A stretch of 64,000 nucleotides of DNA, taken from Calliopum simillimum. Taxonomy: Eukaryota > Arthropoda > Insecta > Diptera > Lauxaniidae. The stretch covers positions 116,016,897 through 116,080,896 of the forward strand of contig OX638370.1 of the NCBI GenBank assembly GCA_951812925.1, in the 5' to 3' direction. Numbering within the stretch: the stretch's first letter is position 1; each line of letters begins with the position of its first letter. Made by a program: the position numbers and the translations under genes. Of the stretch, positions 22,689 to 32,400 are shown piece by piece. The notes under the pieces are model-generated. The model saw nothing but the letters and a program-made list of their open reading frames with translations. It was not told where the DNA came from and did no database searches.

Positions 22689-23958
22689 CGAGGGGCACTA
22701 CTTATATTTCGGAAACTGGCAACAATAATGTCAATAGCTAAAATCTGGCAACACCATAATAAAGTTTAATATTTTTTAGCATAAACGTACTCACGACGTT
22801 TTGGTGTACAAGTGCTATTTGTTTTGTTTCCAGTGAGTTAAGAAAATCGATTTGGCCAAAAAATGGAAATTTCAAGATGGATTATTTTTCACAACTTTTG
22901 ATGTGGATTATGTCAACAAGAATGTGTCGATGAACGCAGTTCTTTGTATGGCGATAAAGCACCATCAAAACCACAGTATACAAGTATGGTTGGTATAGTG
23001 AATTCAATTGTGGTCGGAGTTCGGTCACCGACGAAATCCGTCGTTCAAAATCAGTTGTTGTGCCACAAAATATCGAAGCAGTGCATGAACTAATAATGAA
23101 AGATTGACATGTGGCACATTGTGAGATAGAAGCATCCTAACACATTAGTTCCATTCCAATACATTTGGTTTTGCATGAACACTTAGTTATAAAAAACGTT
23201 CGTTCTCGTTGGAAACCCCATAATTTATCAATCGCTCAAAAAAGGCTCGCATCATTTGGTGTAAGGAAATGATTAAAAAATTCGAACGTGGTGCTTCAAA
23301 AGACAACTATAAGATCATGACAGATGACGAATCATGGATATGTGCATATGACCTGGAAACAAAAAACCGTGTGGGTATTCCAAAACGAGCTAAATCCAAC
23401 AAAAGTTGTTTGTGGAATAAGCACAGCGAAGCAAATGGTCGCTTGTTTCTTCGGCCGCATGGGTTATGTGGCCACTGTTCCGCTTGAGCAACGTAGAACG
23501 GTCAACTCTGAGTGGTACATGACTATTTGTTCGCCGGAAGTGTTCGGAGAAATCCGTAAAACCCACCCCCGAAGACGAATTATTCTCCATCAAGACAATG
23601 CGAGCTCTCACACATCTCGTGAAACATTTGAATTTTTGAGCAGTCAAAACATCGAATTGATGACTCATCTTCCGTACAGTCCTGCTTTGGCACCCAATGA
23701 CTTCTTCTTGTTCCCGAACATCAAAGGTAAACTGAGTGGTCAACGATTTACGAGCGCCGAAGATGCTGTTGAAGCGTTCAAAAACCATGTTTTGGAGGTG
23801 TCTCAAGAGTAATGGGAAAACTGCTATGACAAATGGTTTGAACGAATGCAAAAGTGTATTGATCATCAAGGGGAATATTTTGAAAAACAATAAAGCCGTT
23901 TTCAATTAAAAAGTTTGTTATTATTTGCTATTCCCAAAATATAAGTAGTGCCCCTACG
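22689..23958 (+). mobile_element. mariner (Tc1/mariner) transposon, complete ends, dead
   Basis: About 1.27 kb, the usual mariner length. The terminal inverted repeats are GAGGGGCACTACTTATATTT at the left and the complement of AGGGGCACTACTTATATTTT at the right, with one extra base at the right tip. TA dinucleotides flank both ends, the mariner target duplication. The transposase inside is broken. The termini and protein motifs look like the mellifera subfamily, but that assignment is from memory of the family and unverified. Confidence 0.9.
22863..23893 (+). pseudogene. mariner transposase pseudogene
   Basis: The encoded protein would cut and paste the element at TA sites. Only pieces remain open. 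The first catalytic Asp sits in TDDESWICAYD in one frame (about 23,320), while the second (IILHQDNASSHTS) and third (PYSPALAPNDFF) sit in another frame (23,324-23,812), so there is a frameshift between them. The second-to-third Asp spacing is 34 residues, the DD34D signature of mariner. Several stops interrupt the N-terminal helix-turn-helix half, and a TAA replaces a codon after LEVSQE near the C-terminus. The final WFERMQKCIDHQGEYFE is still readable after that stop. It cannot make active transposase. Confidence 0.92.
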
Positions 23959-24295
23959 TATAGAACAAAAAATTTCCAAAATATCGGAAATACAAAAGTT
24001 AAATGTTATTCGAAACAGTATGTAATGCCCCATAAATATTTTGCGAGATATAACGTGCTTAAGTGTCATTTGTTCGAATTGTTCAAAAGTAGGCATGGCA
24101 TTTTTGAATAAGCCCATTGCCATTGACTAGCATTTGCTATTTATGTGGGACACCTACCTGCTGAATTTTATAATAATGGCTTCTATAGCTTGCGAGATAT
24201 TATAGATTAAAGGGTCTTTTGTTTGAATCGGTAAAAAGTAATTATGGCATTGTGTAATTATGCCCAATTTTTGGCCCATGTAAAATTTTAATCTT

Positions 24296-24646
24296 TTATA
24301 CTATTTTTGTATAAATTTTAAATAGAAGTTCATATGAAAGTATTTTAAACCATTTTATATAAAATTCATATTGTGCTTTATAAACTAATGTTACATAGTT
24401 TCCGATTAAATATTTCGGAATTAAAATATGATATTGATACTTACGCAGTATGAATTCCATAATAAAAAAAAAAAAAACAAATTTTATGAATTCACAGTAA
24501 TTACATAAAAAATTTTCTATTACATATTTCCTTGAAGCATAAATGTACATTTCGTTATTTTTTCCAACATCGTTTTGTAATATAAGTCGAAAAGTAAGAA
24601 TTTTCTCCATAACTTTTAAGGGGTACATTTTAGATCGACCCTTCAC
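24296..24646 (-). repeat. Dispersed repeat with residual protein-like conservation, copy A
   Basis: The minus strand from 24,460 reads MEFILRKYQYHILIPKYL and continues to QYEFYIKW. Copy B on the plus strand at 37,310-37,515 reads MEFLLRNYRYHFLMPKYL and the same QYEFYIKW. Over 37 codons there are no indels; by hand count 9 of 17 base changes are at third positions and the amino-acid changes are mostly conservative. After that a 4-base indel shifts frame. No family was recognised. It may be a fragment of an unknown element's ORF, or chance. Confidence 0.55.
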
Positions 24647-27227
24647 ATACAGTTTGCTCCTGTATAGGAGAGTTAAAGAATACTGAACTGTAACTTTCGA
24701 AATTTTGTGGACGTCTTATTTATAAAAATATTCTCATTGTGATTACATGCGAAATTTTTTAAAGTTTATTTGGTCTATTTTTTCAACATGTTTATGCTGT
24801 GTGTAATACCAAAATGAATTTTATTACATGCCAACCAAACATTCGCTAATTTTCGCCCAATTTCCAATAAGTGAAAATTAAACTAAATTACATGCCAACT
24901 TAAAGACCACTGGCAGGATTTCCTTAGGGCAACACTAAAAAAATAACTATGGCGTCAGAAAAACAATAAAATTTATAGCAAACAACCAACATGCCCCAAT
25001 AGTCTCAAGCCCCAAAGAAGAAAAATTCACAAACAAATCAAAACAACAAAAAAAAAAAAAACCAATTGCAACAATGCAAAAGACCCATTTTACGATTAAC
25101 TTTGTTTCACATATTAAAGGGTGTATCAAAAAATTCTGCAACTATTTTTGATGAAATCAAAAAAAAAAAAAAAACAAAATTTAATAGTTACCAAGACCCA
25201 AAGACCTAAAGAACTAAACTATAGCGACTCGTGCGCACAATTCATTTGCGCATGCGCATGGTTTACGTACAAAGCAACCACCACCAGCAGCAGGGGACAC
25301 AAACAATGCACCGCCATTCGCAAATGCAATTCTCGCACTCTGCCATATAAGCAAAATATAAAAGCCCCATTGCATATGAATGACGCTGGTTACTTACAGA
25401 TACATATATATATTTTGGCCACAAATGTGCACTCGTGCGAACCAAAATAATTGATACTTCGGTACAAGCTGGCTGGCTGACTGAACGAGTGGCTGACTGC
25501 GTGCTTGGTTGGTTGCTAGCTTACTAGCTGGTTGACTTGCTGGTTTTGCTTAGAATTGCAATAACAACAAAGCCACACGCCAAGCCATAATGTAGAGTAG
25601 AGAAAATGGTTTAAGGTTACATGGCGCACAAGTTGGTAGAGTTTTTTTCATAGAGTTTTTAGGTACCACTAATGAAAATCGCTAGTATACACAGCAAAAT
25701 ACTTAAAATTGTGCATCAAAATACTCTTGCTAAAAATTTTATAAATATTTTTCTCTAAGTGCATACCATAGAAAAACAATTCATTGTTTTAATAAAAGGT
25801 ACTGCAGCGTATGTTGCCAAATGTCGCAATGCCATTTAAGCGTGGTACTTTTAGCAGGTCGCAGGGAGGCACGTGGTGGCGTCTATGCTATATAATTTGC
25901 ATGTGAATTTGTTGAGGTTATGCGGCATATGAAAACTGTTGCAAGCGCTGAAAAGAATTGGTCGTTTCTTATTTTTTTCACAAAAATGCAATCAAGTCGA
26001 AAGATTTGCTGATTAACAAATTATTTTTGAGCTTCTTGTAAATTAAAATTTTTTACTTATTGGCCAAACTTTGTTTAATTGTACTTTGATTGTACTATTG
26101 TGCATTTACTCCATAATAAACACCCATTGGGGCTGCTGTAATGAATTTTTAGTAAATTATTTTAATAATATATGTTGGATTTTGATCTTTATGTTAATAA
26201 AGTTTTATGATATTTACATAAATACTATAAATGAAAATGTAACTAAGATAGAACGCAACAAGTTCGTTACTTAAATCTTTTGTTTTTCTATTGAGCTACA
26301 ATGTAGCATTGAAATTTCAACATGCAAAATGAAACACTCAAACTTTGCACAACATTATTGAGTCGAAATGAGAAAAGAGATGTATAAATATCTAACCGAT
26401 TCTCTCCAATACTTTTGAACAGTGCCACTCAACCCACCTTCCCGCGCTTGCTACACTTGCATGCAACATATTGTATGCAATATCAGCGCAGTTGTAATTG
26501 GTTGCATTTGCAACATAATTTAATTAATTAAGTGCAACAATTGCAGTGTTTTTGTTGTTGTTGCTGCTACTAGTAAATCATGCTAAGTCTTTTTTTTTGT
26601 CAATTAATTATATTGGTTTCCAAGAAATTAAGCATGTGTTAATGCTCTTTAATTGTTGTTTATCATGCAAAGCAAAAGAAAAAAGCGCTGATTTTTCATC
26701 CACATATTGAGCAAACATTTATTGCGTTGAATGTTTTCATTTTTTTTTTATTAATAAAAATAAAAATAAATAAAACTTAATATGACACTTTGTGGTAAAC
26801 ATAATTTAATTACCAAAAAAAAAATGTATGTTTGCTTATGACTGACGCATGTACAAAGCAACTATCATGTATGTACACATTGTGGTAACATGTTGTACTG
26901 CTGCGTTGGTTGAAAATGAAACAAACTGTAACACTGCAGCATAAAAGCAAAATTTCACAAGTGAAACTTGAGAAATTTGGTTTTGAAAAGATGAAAAAAA
27001 AAAAAAAACACGCATTGTTGGAAAAATATTGCTAAAGAAAAACGCATCGAATTTCACTTTCAGTCATATTTGTGGTTTTTGAATGCATCCGTTTAGTAAG
27101 TGCATTATTAAAACTCTCAAGTGCCTCCATTTAAAAATATTTTTCTAGACTAGTTATTATCATAAAAGAAAGCTGCCTACTAATTGGCAACAATATGGTA
27201 CACATGGTTTGTGATTTAAAAAAATTA
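24647..27227. other. Non-coding stretch up to second mariner
   Basis: No gene is visible. It contains a G+C-richer patch at 25,230-25,400 with an isolated TATAAAAG at about 25,355, CTGGCTGACT-type repeats at 25,470-25,550, a dispersed motif copy at 26,259-26,289 and a degenerate one near 26,574 (TGCTAAGTCTTT). There are many A/T runs. Confidence 0.35.
26259..26289 (+). repeat. Dispersed CTTAAG motif, copy 8
   Basis: Reads AAGTTCGTTACTTAAATCTT then TTGTTTTTCT. It departs from consensus at two core bases but keeps the flanks. Confidence 0.65.
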
Positions 27228-27303
27228 TTGGGTGTACAACTTAAAAACCGGAATTTTTTAGCGAAATTTGATGCTTTATTGTGGAAAAATGTTACAATAT
27301 ATT

Positions 27304-28284
27304 TTATTCAAAGTATTGTCCATTGGAAGCTACAACATTTCCCCATCTTTCAGGCAATTTATGAATTCCATCCCAAAAAAATTGCGCCGGCTTGGCGGCC
27401 AAAAATGAATCTATCCAATTTTCGATATCTGATGGTGCAAGGTCTGGGCTATAAGGCGGGTGAGCCAAAACTTCCCATCCACTATTTTCCAAATAGTTTT
27501 TCACGGGTCTTGCAACATGCGGCCGAGCGTTGTCATGATGAAAAATTATTGCTTCGTGTCTGGTCGCATTTTCCGGGCGTTTTTCGATGATGGCACGCTT
27601 CAAACGTATTAATTGTGTTCGGTACAGGTCACCTGTGATTGTCTGGCCCGATTTCAACAACTCATAACATAACGGCCCCTTCTGATCCCACCAAATACAC
27701 AGCATAACCTTGGCGCCATGGATATTTGGCTTCGAGGTTGATTTGGCTGGTTGGCCGGGTTTCACGTATGACTTTTTGCGCTTGGGATTGTCATAATGGA
27801 TCCATTTTTCATCCGCAGCCACAATCCGATGCAAAAATGATTTGTTTTTATGGCGCTCAAGCAGCATTTCAGACATACAGAAGCGCCGTTCAACGTCTCC
27901 CGGCTTCAACTCATAAGGCATCTAATTACCTTGCTTCTGAATGTATCCGGCGGCTTTCAAACATTTTGAAATGGCTTGCTGAGTCACTCCCAACGATTTG
28001 GCAAGCTTGTCTTGTGTTTGACACGAATCCTCATCGAGTAGCTTCTCTAATTCTTCGTCTTCATACTTTTTTGGCTGTCCTGGGCGTTCTTTGTCTTTGA
28101 TGTCAAAATCGGCACTTTTGAAGCGTTTAGACCATTCAAAACACTGTGTTTTTCCTAAAACATCGTCGCCATTAACTTCTACAAGCAAACTATGACTTTC
28201 CGCAGCAGTTTTCTTTGCAAAAAAATGACCCAACAGAACCTCCCGCAAATGCTGTCTTTTTCTCGAATTTTCGAAGTTATTCAT
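27304..28284 (-). pseudogene. mariner transposase, one nonsense codon and one deletion
   Basis: The ATG at 28,284 begins MNNFENSRKRQHLREVLLG. The N-terminal part has the paired helix-turn-helix region (QDKLAKSLGVTQQAISKCLK). A single in-frame TAG near 27,921 follows QKQGN, at a place where mariners usually have Trp. The frame then continues as PYELKPGDVERR with the catalytic triad in ADEKWIHYDN, HHDNARPHVA and PYSPDLAPSD, DD34D. Directly after the third Asp the protein jumps to IENWIDSFLAAKPAQFFW. Compared with the usual length of about 345 residues, roughly 20 codons are deleted in frame. The C-terminus (GIHKLPERW, SNGQYFE) is intact. The copy is otherwise well preserved. Confidence 0.93.
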
Positions 28285-28390
28285 CGTGAAAAATATAATG
28301 ATGCACACAAGATAAAATTGTTTTGTTGACTGATTTTGACAGCTGTCAAATGTACCTTCAAAATGACATATATAAAAAGTTCGAGCTTTC

Positions 28391-28395
28391 ACGAT
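28391..28395. repeat. Target-site duplication ACGAT, left
   Basis: ACGAT directly precedes the 5' LTR and recurs directly after the 3' LTR at 37,242-37,246. Five bases is typical for BEL/Pao integrases. Confidence 0.93.
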
Positions 28396-28980
28396 TGTTT
28401 ATGCGAACACGCATAATCCCCAAAAGGAGGGATAAATTCCCCGTAGTTGGCAACGCAACCCCATTGCCTAACAAACAATGCCCCACAGCTGTCAAATCTT
28501 TTTCTTATTTTGCCTTCTTCCTTTTTTTCGTTTTTTCTAAAAGTCACTTTTTGATTAGAATTTCACGCGTGCAGCAGCATAAATTTGTATTTTTTTCTCC
28601 GGGCTAAATAGTAGTACAATTAGTAGAAATTTACCTATTTAATATTAAATAAACTTCAATAAAAGTTCTTCAAGTGCAAACTTAAGTTTATCAGTTTTAA
28701 TTTGTGTGGGCGGAGTCAATTGGTGCGTCGTGAAATCGCAGTGAAGATCGTACTGATTTTGCCATATATCCTCAGTGGAGGAGCATCCTACAGCGCATTC
28801 TAGCGAAGACAAGCAGGTGATCTGCGCAAGAAGTCGCTGTTTCAGCAGGTCAACTAAGTGCCACCAAAAAGTCTCAATCCACGTCATTCAACTACCAGGT
28901 AACTTTCGCATTTACATTATCCCCTCAAATATAAAGCTCTGGTTCGTGGTTCCTGTGGGTGCAGGACGACGATCAGAACA
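28396..28980 (+). repeat. 5' LTR of BEL/Pao element
   Basis: Starts TGTTTATGCGAACACGCATA and ends CGACGATCAGAACA. It contains an AT-rich block with ATTAAATAAACTTC and AATAAAAG near 28,646-28,664 that could serve as TATA or polyadenylation signals. It also has a splice-donor-like CAG|GTAACT with GT at 28,899-28,900 near the 3' end. As first LTR it supplies the promoter. Confidence 0.96.
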
Positions 28981-28982
28981 TT

Positions 28983-29000
28983 TGGTCCTACGAGCCTCTT
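28983..29000 (+). other. Putative primer-binding site
   Basis: TGGTCCTACGAGCC follows the 5' LTR after two T residues. TGG complements the CCA tail of a tRNA. The tRNA species was not assigned. Confidence 0.6.
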
Positions 29001-29439
29001 TTTGAAACTCAGCACCTACATATTTCTTTAAAAAAAAAAAAATCTCATAATTGCTGAAAATTTTTCTCAAAAAAGAAAGCCGCCATTTTTTAACCTCAAT
29101 TCAAGTTTGTAACCGCGTGATTTCTCAAACCACATTTTTTTTTCTCGTTCATTTGCATAAAGGGAGATTCAATTCGCATGTGATTTTTAACCTCAATTTA
29201 AGGTTAAGACCGCGTGATTTCTCAAACCTCACTTTTTTTTGCTCAGTAACACGAAGTTTTGAATGTTCGTTTTTTTCCTGTTTCTCAATTCCGTTGTTTG
29301 CTAAGAAGTTTTTTTTTGGAAATAAAGTTTTGTCGTCAAGTGGCTTTCGTGATTTTTGTTGGTTTTTTTGCAACTACATCGTGATTTTTCGCAGTTTTTT
29401 TTTGTTTTTGTTACGAGTACATAAGCCCTGTTGACAAAA
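29001..29439 (+). other. BEL/Pao 5' leader with internal duplication
   Basis: AT-rich untranslated leader. The phrase ACCGCGTGATTTCTCAAACC occurs twice, near 29,112 and 29,209, with flanking CCTCAATT and T-rich runs also shared, giving a direct repeat of about 97 bp. Such leader repeats often lie near packaging signals, but no function can be read here. Confidence 0.65.
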
Positions 29440-32400
29440 ATGGAACAAAAAGTAATAACGATCAATCGCTATAAAGTAGCCATCACAAATTTCTCAGTTA
29501 ATACGCGTAAAGTTGCAAAAACCAAACAAACACTTGGTTATTTAACATCACGAAAAGCTTTACTTGAGCAATATTGGGAAAATTATGGCTCCATGTATAA
29601 TGAAATAATAAGCTCAGATCTCACTGAGCAAGCGATTAAAAACTTTTTAGAAAAGGACACTTATGATGAAATAGAAGGGTCATACTCAGAAGCTATGGGT
29701 GAGCTTTCTGATTGGATTGAAAGTCTAGTAGGCTCAAATAGTCGGACAACAAGGGCAAACTTACACCAAGTTGAGTCAGATGAGCAAAATTCCTCAATTC
29801 ATGTTCCTCCATGCGATACCCAAGTTTTTACCGGGGATTACGTTTCGTGGCCGACCTTTCGTGATATGTACACGGCAATTTATGTGAAAAATTCTCGTTT
29901 ATCTCAAGTCGAGAAATTGTATCACCTTCTGAAAAAAACGACAGGCGAAGCTCATGAAATTGTGAAAAAGGTGCCTCTGACAAATGAGGGTTTCGACATA
30001 GCGTGGGAAAATTTAAAGTCTCAGTATGAGAATAAACGAATCCTCATTAACCAGCAATTAAGAATACTTTTCAATCTCCCTAACTGTGCTCGGGAAACGG
30101 GATCTGAGATTAAAAACCTACAACGCGAAATAAATAATTGCATTTCAGCACTGCAATTATACAAAATAGACATTGCTAATTGGGATGCGATTTTCGTATA
30201 CCAATGCTCAGTGCGTCTGCCTGAGCATACTCTCTCCTTATGGGAACAATCGATATCCCAGTCAACAGAAATGCCAAAATGGCAAGACTTTGATACCTTC
30301 TTGACAGACAGATTTCGTACTCTAGAAACTGTCTCTGATATTAAAACACCCGTTTTACATCAGTCCAACAAATCGCAACCAATTACGCAAAAACCACAAA
30401 AGGCAATCCGTTCTTTCCACAATAATATTGAAAGATTTCAATGCAAGCTTTGTAGGGAATCTCATCCACTTCGCTTATGTAGCCAATTTTTAAAACTCAG
30501 TATTCCTGATCGATTTAATCTAGTTAAAAAATTCAGCTGCTGTATCAACTGCTTAGCGTATACACACGAATTAAAAGACTGCAACAGCTCATATACTTGT
30601 TCAAAGTGCAAAAAGCAGCACAATACGCTTTTGCACAGAGAAATTACTCAAGCAAATCCACACTTCAAAAATCAAAATATTCAGGCAAAACCTCAATATC
30701 AGGGAAAAAGTGATAGCCAAAATCGGTCTTCCTTAACATATGCTTCAACCATACAGTCCACATCGCAGGATCCGACTACATCGGATGACAATGACAATTC
30801 TTCAGTTTCGAGCCCACAAGGCAAAATTAACACGTGTTTTACCACAGCCACAAAAAAAGTGCTACTAGGCACAGCCTTAGTTGACATTTACCACTCAGGA
30901 TCAACATTCAAAGCGCGCGCTTTGATTGATCCAGCGTCTGAATGCTCGTTCATATCGGAACGCATACAACGCACTTTGAAACTGCCTACAAAATCAATTT
31001 CAGCTCAAGTATCCGGGCTCAATGGAGCTATAAGCTCAAATCCTACTATGATGTCTTCATTTTTTATTGGCTCCCCTCAGTTCAGAGAAATTCCAGTTGA
31101 GGTGATGGCACTTGTTGTGCCGAAAGTGACAGAAAATTTACCTTCAGTTACTTTTGACATTTCGCAATTTTCTGAAATACCAACATTTACGTTTGCTGAT
31201 CCAAATTTCAATAGAAATTCAACGATAGATGTCCTCATTGGTGGTGATATATACCCCTTAATACTCCTTGGAGGAGTTCGAAAAAATATTTTTGGCACTT
31301 TAGTTGCACAAGAGACAATTTTCGGCTGGATCCTCACAGGACCAGTACCTATCCAGCAAGACACAAATATTCAGGCAAATGTCGTTTCTCATTTCACTGA
31401 AATTTCTTTAAATGAACAACTCAAACAATTTTGGGAAATTGAGGAAGTTCCTCAGAAACCAGTTGTTTCCAAGGCAGATGAAATATGCGAAGAAATTTAT
31501 AATAAAACCACTAAGAGAAATTCTGATGGGCGATATATTGTCGACTTACCCTTTATATTAGGGTTTCCAATCTCACAATGTCTTGGACAATCAAAATTTA
31601 TAGCTCGAAGCCAGTTCCTCCGTAATGAGAAAAGTCTTCTCAAAAAACCTGAGCTTAAAATTCAGTATGATAACGCCATACTAGAATATTTGGAACTTGA
31701 CCATATGGTGAAAATAGAACCTCAAAATTTTCAACTTGCCTCTTCATATTATCTCCCTCACCATGCTGTACTCAAGCCAGAGAGTGTAAGCACTAAAATG
31801 AGAATTGTATTCAATGCTTCTTGCCCTTCTTCGAACTCAAAAAGTTTGAACGATATTTTATATACTGGACCAGTGCTCCAAAGTGACCTGGTCACACTTA
31901 TACTCAAATGGAGATTTTTTAAAATTGTCTTCAACGCAGACATCCAGAAGATGTATAGGCAGATTCTGGTGAATCTAAACCACACATCCTTTCAGAGGAT
32001 TATTTTTCGATCATCTCCAGAAGATGAGCTAAGTGAATTCGAACTGAAAACAGTGACGTTCGGGGTGAACTGCGCGCCATACCTCGCAATTCGAACTCTT
32101 TTGAAGCTTGCCGACGATGAGGAACACAATTTCCCACTAGGATCAAAAATTTTGCGTGAGTTCATGTACGTAGACGATGTCTTGGCAGGTGCTCACGATA
32201 TTGCTTCAGCTAAAGAACACCGTGTCCAACTAAATGACATTTTGCTCAGTGCGGGCTTTGAGTTACGAAAATGGACTTCGAACTCACAAGAATTACTCGC
32301 TGACCTTCCTCAAAATTATTTGCTTAACGCAGAATTTCTCCTTTTGGAGGATAAAAGCCTTGCTAAGACTCTAGGAGTACGCTGGAACGCAAAATATGAT

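Noticed and set aside
24440..24460. Consensus splice donor GTAAGTATC on the minus strand
   Set aside because: Lies inside a dispersed repeat. The sister copy at 37.3 kb lacks the donor word.
25350..25400. TATAAAAG in a G+C-richer patch as a core promoter
   Set aside because: No initiator, downstream element or following ORF. Such words are frequent in AT-rich DNA.
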